Positions 11,833-19,944 of a stretch of 64,000 bases of DNA are shown piece after piece. The position numbers and the translations under genes are program-made. Position 1 is the stretch's first letter. Each line of letters opens with the position of its first letter. Under the pieces are notes generated by a model. The model ran no database searches. It was not told the origin of the DNA and saw only the letters and a program-made list of their open reading frames with translations. The DNA lies in the NCBI RefSeq assembly GCF_047717795.1, contig NZ_CP159808.1, forward strand, positions 62,001 to 126,000, given 5' to 3'. This DNA is from Marisalimonas sp016777705. GTDB taxonomy: Bacteria > Pseudomonadota > Alphaproteobacteria > Puniceispirillales > Marisalimonadaceae.

Positions 11833-12717
11833 ATGAGATACAATTTAATAACCTTAGATTTATTTCTATGTGCATCTAAACATCAAAGTCTAGCAAAGGC
11901 AGCGGAAGAGAAAAATCTTGTCGTCTCTGCAGTAAGTAAACGTATTTTAGATTTAGAAAAATCTGTTGGTGTAAAGCTCTTTTATAGAAAAAACTCTGGT
12001 GTTGAATTAACACAAGCAGGATTAGAGATGCAAAAGCATTGTGGAGAAATCTTTAATTCAATAAAAGTAATGGATGAAAATATTAAAGAACATTCTATGG
12101 AAAGTAGTGGTACTGTAAGAATTACTGCTAACTCATCCTCTATTACCCAATTTTTACCAGAGGACTTTGCGGCATTCACTAAAATATTTCCTAAGATAAA
12201 AATAAAATTAAAAGAAAAGACCTCTAAAGAGGTAATATTATCAGTAAAAGAAAACTTATCTGATATAGGTATTTTTTCAGAGCATGTTGAAAATACTGAA
12301 AGACTAAAAATAATTGATTATAAGCGTGATACTCTTGTGCTAGTTGTTCCTGAATATCATCAATTGATGTCTAAATTGAGTGTAAAAATTGAAGATTTTA
12401 TTCAATATGAAATGGTTGGATTAGAAAAAGGTAGTTCTTTACAAGCCATGCTAGACAAACAAGTTGAAAAGAAAAAATTTAAAATTAAGAAAAAAGTTGA
12501 AACAGTAAGTTTTGAAGGTGTAAGAGGAATGGTAGAAGCGGGTTTAGGAATTGCAGTACTACCAACTGGTGCTATTAAGCCTTACTTAAAATCGTCAAAT
12601 TTAAAAATAATTAAGATTAATGAAAAATGGGCTAAAAGATCAATTAAAATTGCAATTAAAAATGATGATACTATTGGTAAAGCAGGGGGATTATTACTCA
12701 ATCATTTAATTAGCTAA
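11833..12717 (+). CDS. LysR family transcriptional regulator
   Basis: A 294-aa LysR-type regulator. The N-terminal winged helix-turn-helix (about residues 3-62) has the family pattern: FLCASKHQSLAKAAE, then VVSAVSKRILDLE and a GVKLFYR wing. A periplasmic-binding-protein-like effector domain follows from about residue 90. The ATG has a GGAG sequence about 4 nt upstream. It is the first gene inside the interval bounded by tRNA fragments and converges with the GMC oxidoreductase gene, 5 nt between stops. The usual divergent LysR target arrangement is absent; the gene upstream is on the far side of the repeats. The effector is unknown, though control of the adjacent oxidoreductases is plausible. 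Confidence 0.88.
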   Translation: MRYNLITLDLFLCASKHQSLAKAAEEKNLVVSAVSKRILDLEKSVGVKLFYRKNSGVELTQAGLEMQKHCGEIFNSIKVMDENIKEHSMESSGTVRITANSSSITQFLPEDFAAFTKIFPKIKIKLKEKTSKEVILSVKENLSDIGIFSEHVENTERLKIIDYKRDTLVLVVPEYHQLMSKLSVKIEDFIQYEMVGLEKGSSLQAMLDKQVEKKKFKIKKKVETVSFEGVRGMVEAGLGIAVLPTGAIKPYLKSSNLKIIKINEKWAKRSIKIAIKNDDTIGKAGGLLLNHLIS

Positions 12718-12722
12718 TTCAA

Positions 12723-14336
12723 TTATTCACTTAAAATCATATCTGATGCTTTTTCAGCAATCATCATTGTGGGGGCATTCGTATTTCCAGAAGGCATGGC
12801 AGGCATTATTGAGGAATCAGCAACCCTTAAAGACTCTATACCTTGAACTTTCAATTCGTTATTAACGACTGCTAACTTATCAGATTTAGATCCCATTTTT
12901 GCAGTTCCTATCATGTGATATACAGTTATTCCTTCGCTTCTAGCCCATGAAAGAAGTTCATCATCCTTTTCAAGATTATGAGATGGGTTTGCTAGTCCAT
13001 TCAGATAAGGCTGAAGTGGAGACGTTAATAAAAGATTTCTTCCAATTTTAATGGATTTTAATAATACATCTACATCATAGGGATCAGATAAATAATTAGG
13101 ATTTATTATTGGTGGTTCATGTATGTTTTTTGAATTTATTTTTACATAACCATTACTTTTTGGTCTTGTTTGCCAAACACCTAAGGTCATTCCTGATACT
13201 TTATCCAAAAGACCAACAGTTCCTTCTTTAAAGCTTGCAGGTGACATAACATATTCAAGGTCTGGAATCCTGAGTTTTGATGAAGATTTAGTAAAAACAT
13301 GAACTAATGAAGGACTGACTGACAAAACGCTTGGTCTCTTAATAACCCATTTAAATATTTCGTATAAAAGTGGTGGCCCTTGTGCAATAGAATTAAAGGT
13401 CTTAATATTTTGTAGGTAAGAGACCATTCTAACCCCATAATGATCTCTTAAATTATTACCAACACCTTTTAAGTCATTTATTACTTCAATACCCTTTTCA
13501 GATAATAAAGAAGCTGGACCAATTCCTGACAGTTGAAGTATTTTAGGAGTATTAATAGCTCCTGCACAAAGTATTATTTCTTTGTTTGCTTTCAAGACCT
13601 TTAAGTCATCTGAGTTTTTATAAATATAATTAATCCCAATAGCTTTGTTATTTTTCAGAATAATTGAAGTCACTTGTGCGTTTACTTTGATTTCAACATT
13701 TTTTTTGTTTTGAATAGGTTTTAAAAAAGCTTTTGAAGAACTGTATCGCAAACCATTGAATATAGCTCTTTGAAAATATCCTGAACCATATTGGTTTCCA
13801 CTATTATAATCCTCGTTTCTTGGGATGCCTAATAAGTCTGTGCCTTTTAAAAATGCTTCACAAAGGGGGTGAATAAGGTCTAAATCAGTTATGGGTAATT
13901 CACCTTTACTTCCCCTACTATCAGACATCTTACTTGATATTCTATTTTCAGATTTCATAAAATAGGGAAGAACATCTTTATAACCCCAACCAATATTCCC
14001 TAATTTTTCCCAATTGTCATAGTCATATTGTTGTCCTCTAACATAATTCAGGCCGTTTATGGAACTTGATCCACCAAGAACACGACCCTGAGGTAAAGAA
14101 AATGATCGAAGATTTGTATGAGGAGAAGGTTCTGAAAAAAAATTCCATGTTAACTTTTTTGAAAAAATATTTTTAATGTAACCTGCAGGAATATGAATGT
14201 ATGGGTTAGTGTCTTTGGGACCAGCTTCTAAAAGACATACAGTTGAACCATTAGCGCTCAATCTATTAGTCAAAATAGAACCAGATGTCCCTCCTCCAAT
14301 CACGATATAATCAAATGTATTGTTATTATCACTCAT
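12723..14336 (-). CDS. GMC family FAD-dependent oxidoreductase (choline dehydrogenase-like)
   Basis: A 537-aa flavoprotein of the glucose-methanol-choline family, which oxidises primary or secondary alcohols. The ADP-binding motif GGGTSGSILTNRLS is at about residues 13-26, the GMC signature LPQGRVLGGSSSINGL at about 80-95, and a second signature with GAINTPKILQLSGIGP at about 259-274. The C-terminal active site has the VYHMIGTAKMG histidine and NTNAPTMMIAEKASD. Length and all motifs look intact. The substrate is not predictable; choline and polyethylene-glycol type alcohols are usual for relatives. It lies 17 nt downstream of the SAF-domain oxidoreductase gene, so the two are probably one operon. 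Confidence 0.88.
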   Translation of the reverse strand: MSDNNNTFDYIVIGGGTSGSILTNRLSANGSTVCLLEAGPKDTNPYIHIPAGYIKNIFSKKLTWNFFSEPSPHTNLRSFSLPQGRVLGGSSSINGLNYVRGQQYDYDNWEKLGNIGWGYKDVLPYFMKSENRISSKMSDSRGSKGELPITDLDLIHPLCEAFLKGTDLLGIPRNEDYNSGNQYGSGYFQRAIFNGLRYSSSKAFLKPIQNKKNVEIKVNAQVTSIILKNNKAIGINYIYKNSDDLKVLKANKEIILCAGAINTPKILQLSGIGPASLLSEKGIEVINDLKGVGNNLRDHYGVRMVSYLQNIKTFNSIAQGPPLLYEIFKWVIKRPSVLSVSPSLVHVFTKSSSKLRIPDLEYVMSPASFKEGTVGLLDKVSGMTLGVWQTRPKSNGYVKINSKNIHEPPIINPNYLSDPYDVDVLLKSIKIGRNLLLTSPLQPYLNGLANPSHNLEKDDELLSWARSEGITVYHMIGTAKMGSKSDKLAVVNNELKVQGIESLRVADSSIMPAMPSGNTNAPTMMIAEKASDMILSE

Positions 14337-14353
14337 ATACTAACTATTGAAAA

Positions 14354-15685
14354 TTATAGATTAAAATTATCTTCCATTTCTTTTCGAAGATTATACGCCA
14401 TAAGATTAGGATCTACTTTGACATCGTTCCAGGTAACAATCTGTCCATCATTAATGGGGTTTATTAGAGAAACATTGTGAGCAAGGCCAAGAGGTAAGTA
14501 ATTATTTTTAATAGATTTTGATGCCGGTCTAATTCCACCAGAGACGGTGTAGCCCCCTTCGCCATCTAATATCTCTCCAACCTTTAGATTACGTTTAGCT
14601 ATAGCAACACAATCTGCATTAAAACAGATTGATGCTCCAGTTGCTTCTTTTCTTATACCAATTGAAGCAATTGAAATTGCAAGCTCTAATCCAATCAAAT
14701 GCCATCTTTTGTATAACGACATATATTGACCAGAAGGATCGGTAACTACTTTATATTCCTCAAAACAATTTTTTAAATATTCAGTATCAGCTTCAAAAAC
14801 TACCCATACACCTTTTCTAATATCATATGGTATTTGTTTTCCGTCGGGTGTCAGGCATGAAACAACATCAACCATGCCCTTATTCTCTAATATACCACCT
14901 TCGGATATTGGTCGCATTAAAGTTGGTATGTCATCTATTCCTCCAGAAGGAAAAATCAGACCATTTGATGGTGAAGATAAATTTGCTGTGTTTGCTATAG
15001 CAACACTTTCAATGGATGGCTTAGATCCATCTAGAAATGCATTAAACATTTTAGGATTAAGTCGACCTCTTTCAGCTTGTTCTTTGGTTAAACCCCAATA
15101 GTCCCAAACAGTATCAGGTGTAGATTTTTGATAATGTTTAAGCCATTTATGGCCTCTACCTGCAGCTACAACATTGAACCCACAAGTTCTTGCCCAATCA
15201 ACTAGTTCACATGTAAGAGCTGGTTGATCTCCGTATGCCATACTATATATAACTCCGGCGTCCTTAGCTTTTTGTGATAAAGCAAATCCACAAAATGCAT
15301 CTGCCTCAACAGTTACATTAATAACATTTTTTTGATTTTTAAAAGCTGACAGACAATGCTTAACTGCAGAGATTGGGTTTCCAGTACATTCAATAATAAT
15401 TTCAATTGATTCATGAGAGACTAATGCTTCCCAATCATCGGATATAAATGTTTTCCCAGTAGAAAATGCATTTGATAAATTGCTAATATCAAAAATAGAT
15501 GTGTCCCAGCCAACCATTTGCATGTTCGATCTAGCATTTTCAGGGTAAAGATCAACAACACCAACAATATGAATTGATGGTATTTTTAGTGCTTGCGCAA
15601 AAAACATTGTCGCGAACTTTCCAGCTCCAATTATTCCAATTGTTATTGGTTTTGATCTACTATTTAACAACGTAAAAAGGTTCAT
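14354..15685 (-). CDS. NAD(P)-binding oxidoreductase with SAF-like C-terminal domain (homoserine dehydrogenase-like)
   Basis: A 443-aa protein starting with a Rossmann nucleotide-binding motif (GIIGAGKFATMF, about residues 17-28) typical of the homoserine dehydrogenase/Gfo-Idh type. Towards the C-terminus (about residues 355-425) is an SAF-like domain with VAIAKRNLKVGEILDGEGGYTVSGGI. Proteins with this two-domain plan are widespread in proteobacterial sugar- or polyol-acid catabolic operons, but I cannot name the substrate. It is the promoter-proximal gene of a two-gene unit with the GMC oxidoreductase, suggesting successive oxidation steps on the same compound. The start ATG is followed immediately by the Rossmann domain. 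Confidence 0.75.
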   Translation of the reverse strand: MNLFTLLNSRSKPITIGIIGAGKFATMFFAQALKIPSIHIVGVVDLYPENARSNMQMVGWDTSIFDISNLSNAFSTGKTFISDDWEALVSHESIEIIIECTGNPISAVKHCLSAFKNQKNVINVTVEADAFCGFALSQKAKDAGVIYSMAYGDQPALTCELVDWARTCGFNVVAAGRGHKWLKHYQKSTPDTVWDYWGLTKEQAERGRLNPKMFNAFLDGSKPSIESVAIANTANLSSPSNGLIFPSGGIDDIPTLMRPISEGGILENKGMVDVVSCLTPDGKQIPYDIRKGVWVVFEADTEYLKNCFEEYKVVTDPSGQYMSLYKRWHLIGLELAISIASIGIRKEATGASICFNADCVAIAKRNLKVGEILDGEGGYTVSGGIRPASKSIKNNYLPLGLAHNVSLINPINDGQIVTWNDVKVDPNLMAYNLRKEMEDNFNL

Positions 15686-15817
15686 TCTAAATTCCTAAAA
15701 TTAATTACATATCATAATTAATTTTAAGATCATCGCGGTTATATAAGAATACCCCCTTCATATTTTGGATAAAAAATAATGTATGCTAAAATTTAAAAGT
15801 TGAATTAGAAAAAGTTT

Positions 15818-16387
15818 ATGGTTGGATTTATGGATATTAAAAATCAATTAGAGAATAAAAATTTTATATTAAGGCAACTAAATAATAATGATTTTGATTT
15901 ATTATATAATATTGGAAAAAATAAAAAGATTTGGGAACAACATCCTGAAAGTGACAGATGGAAAAGAGAAAAATTTAATATTTTTTTTAATAATGGAATA
16001 AAAAATATATTTGGCCTTTATGGAATTTATGACAAATCCAAAAACACTATAGTTGGATCTACTAGATACTACTCATATTCCAAGAAAAACAATTCTATAA
16101 AGATAGGCTTTACATTTTTAACACCAGAATATTGGGGCACCGACACAAATTTACAAATTAAAACATTGATGTTGGGATACGCATTTAATTATGTAGAAAA
16201 TATTTATTTTGATATAGGTAAAAACAATATTCGATCAAGAAAAGCTATTGAGAAAATAGGTGCAACTTTGCACTCAGACGCTGACATAGGTAATGTGCTG
16301 TATATTTTAAGATTTGAAGACTTAAAAGTGATAAATTTAGGGGTTATTGATGAAATTAAGAAAAACAGATCCATGGAAGCCAGCTAG
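15818..16387 (+). CDS. GNAT family N-acetyltransferase
   Basis: A 189-aa acetyltransferase-like protein related to the RimJ/RimL group, which acetylate ribosomal protein or small-molecule amines from acetyl-CoA. Recognisable parts are the N-terminal FILRQLNNNDFDLLY start, the IVGSTRYY strand, the FTFLTPEYWGT segment before the acetyl-CoA loop, and the C-terminal NIRSRKAIEKIGAT motif that marks this subgroup. An alternative ATG lies at 15830. The last 38 bases overlap the start of the VOC protein gene, so the two are probably co-translated. The substrate is unknown. Confidence 0.75.
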   Translation: MVGFMDIKNQLENKNFILRQLNNNDFDLLYNIGKNKKIWEQHPESDRWKREKFNIFFNNGIKNIFGLYGIYDKSKNTIVGSTRYYSYSKKNNSIKIGFTFLTPEYWGTDTNLQIKTLMLGYAFNYVENIYFDIGKNNIRSRKAIEKIGATLHSDADIGNVLYILRFEDLKVINLGVIDEIKKNRSMEAS

Positions 16388-16781
16388 TGATTATTCTAGA
16401 GAACTTAGTGGGCTAACAGTAAATCTATTGGTAAATAACATTAGTAAAGCATCTGAATTTATTACAAATGTAATTGAAGCGAACATTATTTATCAAGATA
16501 TTGATTTTGCTGCAATTGAAGGTTTTGGAAGCAAGTGGTGCTTCCATGCAGATCACACTTATTATAAACATCCTTTGACAAGTTTTATAAACAAAAAACA
16601 AAAAAGAGGAAACGGTATTGAATTAAGACTGTTAGGTTGTAATCCAGATAAAGCAGAGATGAGAGCGAAAAAGTATGGTTTTAAGGTAATAAGTAAATCT
16701 CAAGATAAACCGCATGGACTTAGAGAATGTTATATCATTGATAATTTTGGATATTGTTGGGTGCCTTGTGAAAAAATATAA
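16350..16781 (+). CDS. VOC (glyoxalase/bleomycin resistance) family protein
   Basis: A protein of about 143 aa with one vicinal-oxygen-chelate fold: the N-terminal LTVNLLVNNISKASEFITNV strand-helix resembles the standard VOC opening, and the C-terminal GLRECYIIDNFGYCWVPCE corresponds to the ...DPDGNLW... ending. Metal ligands are not obvious beyond a possible His (HADHTYYKH) and the Glu near the end. It may be a glyoxalase-like or resistance-type protein; the function cannot be set. ATG 16350 is preferred over the adjacent TTG 16347. It overlaps the GNAT gene by 38 bases and is the last gene before the decayed third tRNA fragment. Confidence 0.65.
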   Translation: MKLRKTDPWKPASDYSRELSGLTVNLLVNNISKASEFITNVIEANIIYQDIDFAAIEGFGSKWCFHADHTYYKHPLTSFINKKQKRGNGIELRLLGCNPDKAEMRAKKYGFKVISKSQDKPHGLRECYIIDNFGYCWVPCEKI

Positions 16782-17118
16782 TTCTATAAGATAGTTAAAG
16801 TGGCTAACTATGTGACTGACCACAAACATAAACCTATATATAACCTCAAAACGTAGTGAAAATGTTAAGCTGATAACTTGAATGTTGCAGTCTCAAATCG
16901 GGTTTCTGCAAACAACTTGTTCAATAAAATAAGTAATTTACAATAATCTCGAGATATTTATTTTTTGGCTATTTTGTGCTTTTAGCCTGATAAGGACCAC
17001 AGAATGATTTAAAAGTGATTAATATATGTCAGTTATTAAAATTAAATAATTTTTTTTGAGAGTAATTAGAAAGAATAACATTTGTTTTTTTTCATGTTGT
17101 GGCTTAATTATATGTCTT
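16782..17118. other. Non-coding gap holding the third tRNA-Met fragment
   Basis: No gene is supported in this 337-bp gap. Its right two-thirds is a decayed copy of the tRNA-Met fragment and the sequence beyond it; a TGGCTAAC word at 16801 echoes the ones near copy 2. Confidence 0.6.
16869..17006 (+). repeat. Decayed tRNA-Met 3' half, copy 3 (putative old attachment-site remnant)
   Basis: The first 72 bases align without a gap to copy 2 (GCTCATAAC...): about 50 of 72 match, by eye, with GCT.ATAAC, TCAAAT and CAACTT.TTCAATAAAAT retained. Beyond the degraded terminator, AGCCTGATAA.GA..ACAGAATG is shared with copy 2 (11561-11583). The T-arm is the most damaged part. It marks the right edge of the second acquired interval. 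Confidence 0.65.
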
Positions 17119-19188
17119 ATGTTAAATAAATTGTCCATAGATCAAGCCCTTATAAAGGCAAAAACATATATAAATAACGGCAAATTTACTGAAGCTCAAG
17201 AGCTTTACCAATCTGTTTTGCGCGCTTTTCCTAAAAACTTAAGAGCCAAACAGGGATTAATTGACTTAAAAAAGTATAAAAATAAGAATTTAGAAAACCA
17301 ACCCTTGGATGTAATTAATAATCTTTTAAATCTATATCATCAAGGAAAGTTTATAGATGTTATTAAACATGCTAGATACATTTCATCAAAAAATTCAAAC
17401 GCATTTGAAATTTGGAGCATAGTAGGAGCATCAGCGGCCCAAATTGGGATGCTGGATGAAGCTTTAAAAGCTTTTAAAGAAGTTATAACACTTAAGCCAG
17501 ATTCTGCAGAAGCATACAGTAATCTGGGCAATGTATTAAAAGATCAAGGTAAACTAGAAGATGCTGTTAAGGTCTTCGAAAAGGCGATTCTTCTTAAACC
17601 TGACTTTGCAGAAGCCTTCAACAATTTGGGAATTGTTCTTCACGCTCAAGGTCATGTTGATGAAGCAATCAATTCATATAAGAAAGCGACTTCACTTAAG
17701 CCAGACTATGCAGAAGCTTACGCTAACTTGGGTCTTATTTTAAAGGCGCAAGGTAAGTTTGATGAAGCTTTTAAAGCCTTTAAAGAAGTTATAACTCTTA
17801 AGCCAGACTATGCAGAATCTTACACTAACTTGGGTCTTATTTTAAAGGCTCAAGGTAAATTTGATGAAGCTTTAAAAGCTTTTAAAGAAGTTATAACACT
17901 TAAGCCAGATTCTGCAGAAGCATACAGTAATCTGGGCAATGTATTAAAAGATCAAGGTAAACTAGAAGATGCTGTTAAGGTCTTCGAAAAGGCGATTCTT
18001 CTTAAACCTGACTTTGCAGAAGCCTTCAACAATTTGGGAATTGTTCTTCACGCTCAAGGTCATGTTGATGAAGCAATCAATTCATATAAGAAAGCGACTT
18101 CACTTAAGCCAGACTATGCAGAAGCTTATAGTAACATGGGTAGTGTTTTACAGGATCAAGGAAAGTTGGAATTAGCAATAGAGGTTGTTAAAAAGTCAAT
18201 CTCATTAAACCCTAATAGTTCTGAAGGGCATTTAAATTTAAGTTTTATGCTTCTTAATAACGGTAAAATTAAGGAAGGACTCGATGAATATGAATGGCGC
18301 TGTGAAACAGCTAGGGGCTTGTCCAGGCATCGATCATTTTCACAGCCTTTATGGAATGGAAAAGATAGCTTAAAAGATAAAAGGATCCTTCTTTGGTGTG
18401 AACAAGGTATTGGAGATACTATTAATTGGGCTTCTTGTTTGTTACTTGTGAGTTCTCAGGCTAAAAACTGTATTCTGGAGTGTCAGGATAAATTAATCCC
18501 TTTGCTAAAACGTTCATTTCCAAAAATTGATATTAAGTTTGAAAATAGAAAGTTAGATGAGCATAGAAATGATTTTGACGTTCATTTGCCAATGGGCAGC
18601 CTTTACAAGAATTTTGTTAAAGAAATTTTAAATAATAAAAAAGTAGAGTCTTTTCTTGTCCCAGACCCAATTAGGGTTAATTTTTGGAAAAAACGTCTTA
18701 AATCTATAGGCAAAGGTCCTTATATCGGCATTAGTTGGAAAAGTTCTAATTTAACAAGTGAACGAAGTCAAAATTATACTCCAATCTCTGCTTGGTATCC
18801 TTTACTTAAAATTCCTGGTATTACCTTTTTAAACTTACAATACAAAGATTTTGCAAATGATTTGGAGTTAATACAATCCAAAATCGGCGTTAAAGTCCAT
18901 AATTTCGATGATTTAGATCATTACGATGATATAGATGATGTAGCCGCTTTTTGCGCAGCACTTGATATGGTTGTATCAACAAAAGTCACACCATCATTAA
19001 TCTCAGCAGGGGTTGGAACTGCAACTAAGCTAATGAATTGGCGACAAAGTTCATGGAATAACCTTTTGATGAACCCAAGAGGTCCTAATATTGATATATT
19101 CGAAAGAAATACCTGGGAGACATGGGATAATGTGATTGATTTAGTTACAGAAGATGTTTTAAAATTTACTAAAAACTGGAGTTACTAA
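17119..19188 (+). CDS. TPR-repeat protein with glycosyltransferase-like C-terminal domain
   Basis: A protein of about 689 aa. After a short N-terminal TPR-like part, about nine tetratricopeptide repeats (LKPD..EAY.NLG..L..QGK..EA pattern, 34 residues each) cover roughly bases 17340-18240. A C-terminal domain of about 300 aa resembles the GT9/GT41-like Rossmann glycosyltransferases found behind TPR arrays, with ILLWCEQGIGDTINWAS, a GISWKSSN strand and a CAALDMVVSTKVTPSLISAG loop. It probably glycosylates a protein or surface polysaccharide. I prefer ATG 17119 over the TTG at 17056, since the residues between look non-native. It overlaps the next gene by one base. A 266-bp stretch is repeated exactly. 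Confidence 0.8.
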   Translation: MLNKLSIDQALIKAKTYINNGKFTEAQELYQSVLRAFPKNLRAKQGLIDLKKYKNKNLENQPLDVINNLLNLYHQGKFIDVIKHARYISSKNSNAFEIWSIVGASAAQIGMLDEALKAFKEVITLKPDSAEAYSNLGNVLKDQGKLEDAVKVFEKAILLKPDFAEAFNNLGIVLHAQGHVDEAINSYKKATSLKPDYAEAYANLGLILKAQGKFDEAFKAFKEVITLKPDYAESYTNLGLILKAQGKFDEALKAFKEVITLKPDSAEAYSNLGNVLKDQGKLEDAVKVFEKAILLKPDFAEAFNNLGIVLHAQGHVDEAINSYKKATSLKPDYAEAYSNMGSVLQDQGKLELAIEVVKKSISLNPNSSEGHLNLSFMLLNNGKIKEGLDEYEWRCETARGLSRHRSFSQPLWNGKDSLKDKRILLWCEQGIGDTINWASCLLLVSSQAKNCILECQDKLIPLLKRSFPKIDIKFENRKLDEHRNDFDVHLPMGSLYKNFVKEILNNKKVESFLVPDPIRVNFWKKRLKSIGKGPYIGISWKSSNLTSERSQNYTPISAWYPLLKIPGITFLNLQYKDFANDLELIQSKIGVKVHNFDDLDHYDDIDDVAAFCAALDMVVSTKVTPSLISAGVGTATKLMNWRQSSWNNLLMNPRGPNIDIFERNTWETWDNVIDLVTEDVLKFTKNWSY
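17455..17720 (+). repeat. Exact 266-bp internal repeat in the TPR gene, copy 1
   Basis: Identical base for base to 17863-18128, offset 408 bp (four 34-codon TPR units). It runs from GATGAAGCT to GAAGCTTA. Identity at silent positions shows a very recent duplication or gene conversion. Confidence 0.9.
17863..18128 (+). repeat. Exact 266-bp internal repeat in the TPR gene, copy 2
   Basis: Second copy of the repeat at 17455-17720. The two lie in the same reading frame, so recombination between them would remove or add exactly four TPR units without breaking the protein. Confidence 0.9.
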
Positions 19189-19859
19189 TGAATAAAATCG
19201 CAGTAATACCTGTAAGATCAGGTAGTAAGCGTTTACCAAAAAAAAACTATAAATCCTTTAACTCTAAAAATTTAGCTCAAATTGCAAGAGATAAATGTTT
19301 AGCTTCTGGTATTTTTGATAAAGTCATAATCAGTAGTGATGATCCGGTTTTTAAAGAGCTTATAAATTGTAATGAAGTTGAATTTTTACAAAGATCAGAT
19401 AATTTAGCTAATGATTTTGCAACAACAGATATGGTGGTTGACTTTTTCTTTGATAAGTTTCCTTTTTGCGAATCTATCCTTTGGGTTAACAGTGTTAGTC
19501 CGCTGCAGTCCATAGAAGATATTAAAAAATGTGGACTTCAGTTGAATATGCCTGATGTAGACTGTGTTATGGCAGTCAACACATTGTATCAACATTGTTG
19601 TATTGCGAATGAACCTCTCAATTTCAATCCCAATAAATCCTTTGAAAAAACTCAAGATCTTCAGCCTATTCAAAGATATATCTACAGCTGTATGGGTTGG
19701 AAAAGATCGACTTATGTAGATAATAGAAGCAGAGGTTTTAAAGGTTTATTTCCTGGAAAAATAGGGCTTGTTGAGGTAAGCGTTCTTGCAGGAATGTTAG
19801 TTAAATACGAGGAAGATTTTATTCTATGTTCAAAAATTGACCAGGCTATGGGTAATTGA
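19188..19859 (+). CDS. Acylneuraminate cytidylyltransferase-like protein (CMP-sugar synthetase)
   Basis: A 223-aa nucleotidyltransferase of the NeuA/PseF/KdsB type, which activates nonulosonic acids (sialic, pseudaminic or legionaminic) with CTP. The N-terminal CTP-binding motif IPVRSGSKRLPKKN (about residues 6-19) is clear, followed by VIISSDD and LQRSDNLANDFATTDMV, both expected for the family. The later part is more divergent and shorter than a typical NeuA of about 230 aa. Its ATG overlaps the last base of the TPR-glycosyltransferase stop, which indicates translational coupling and a shared role in glycan addition. No nonulosonate synthase genes are in the window. Confidence 0.75.
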   Translation: MNKIAVIPVRSGSKRLPKKNYKSFNSKNLAQIARDKCLASGIFDKVIISSDDPVFKELINCNEVEFLQRSDNLANDFATTDMVVDFFFDKFPFCESILWVNSVSPLQSIEDIKKCGLQLNMPDVDCVMAVNTLYQHCCIANEPLNFNPNKSFEKTQDLQPIQRYIYSCMGWKRSTYVDNRSRGFKGLFPGKIGLVEVSVLAGMLVKYEEDFILCSKIDQAMGN

Positions 19860-19905
19860 CTACAAGTGGAAGTGTAACTTAAAAAACCAGCTTAGGGTTA
19901 AATTC

Positions 19906-19934
19906 AACGACGCTTTAGAAACTAAAGCGTCGTT
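19906..19934. terminator. Perfect 13-bp inverted repeat between convergent genes (bidirectional terminator)
   Basis: AACGACGCTTTAG, a 3-base AAA loop, then CTAAAGCGTCGTT: a perfect stem standing between the CMP-sugar synthetase gene (plus) and the porin gene (minus). T-rich sequence follows on both strands but the T-runs are short, so termination strength is uncertain. Confidence 0.7.
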
Positions 19935-19944
19935 AAATATTTAT

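Noticed and set aside
17441..18200. CRISPR-like regular repeats
   Set aside because: The 102-bp periodic pattern is the codon-level image of TPR motifs, continuous in one reading frame with no spacers.
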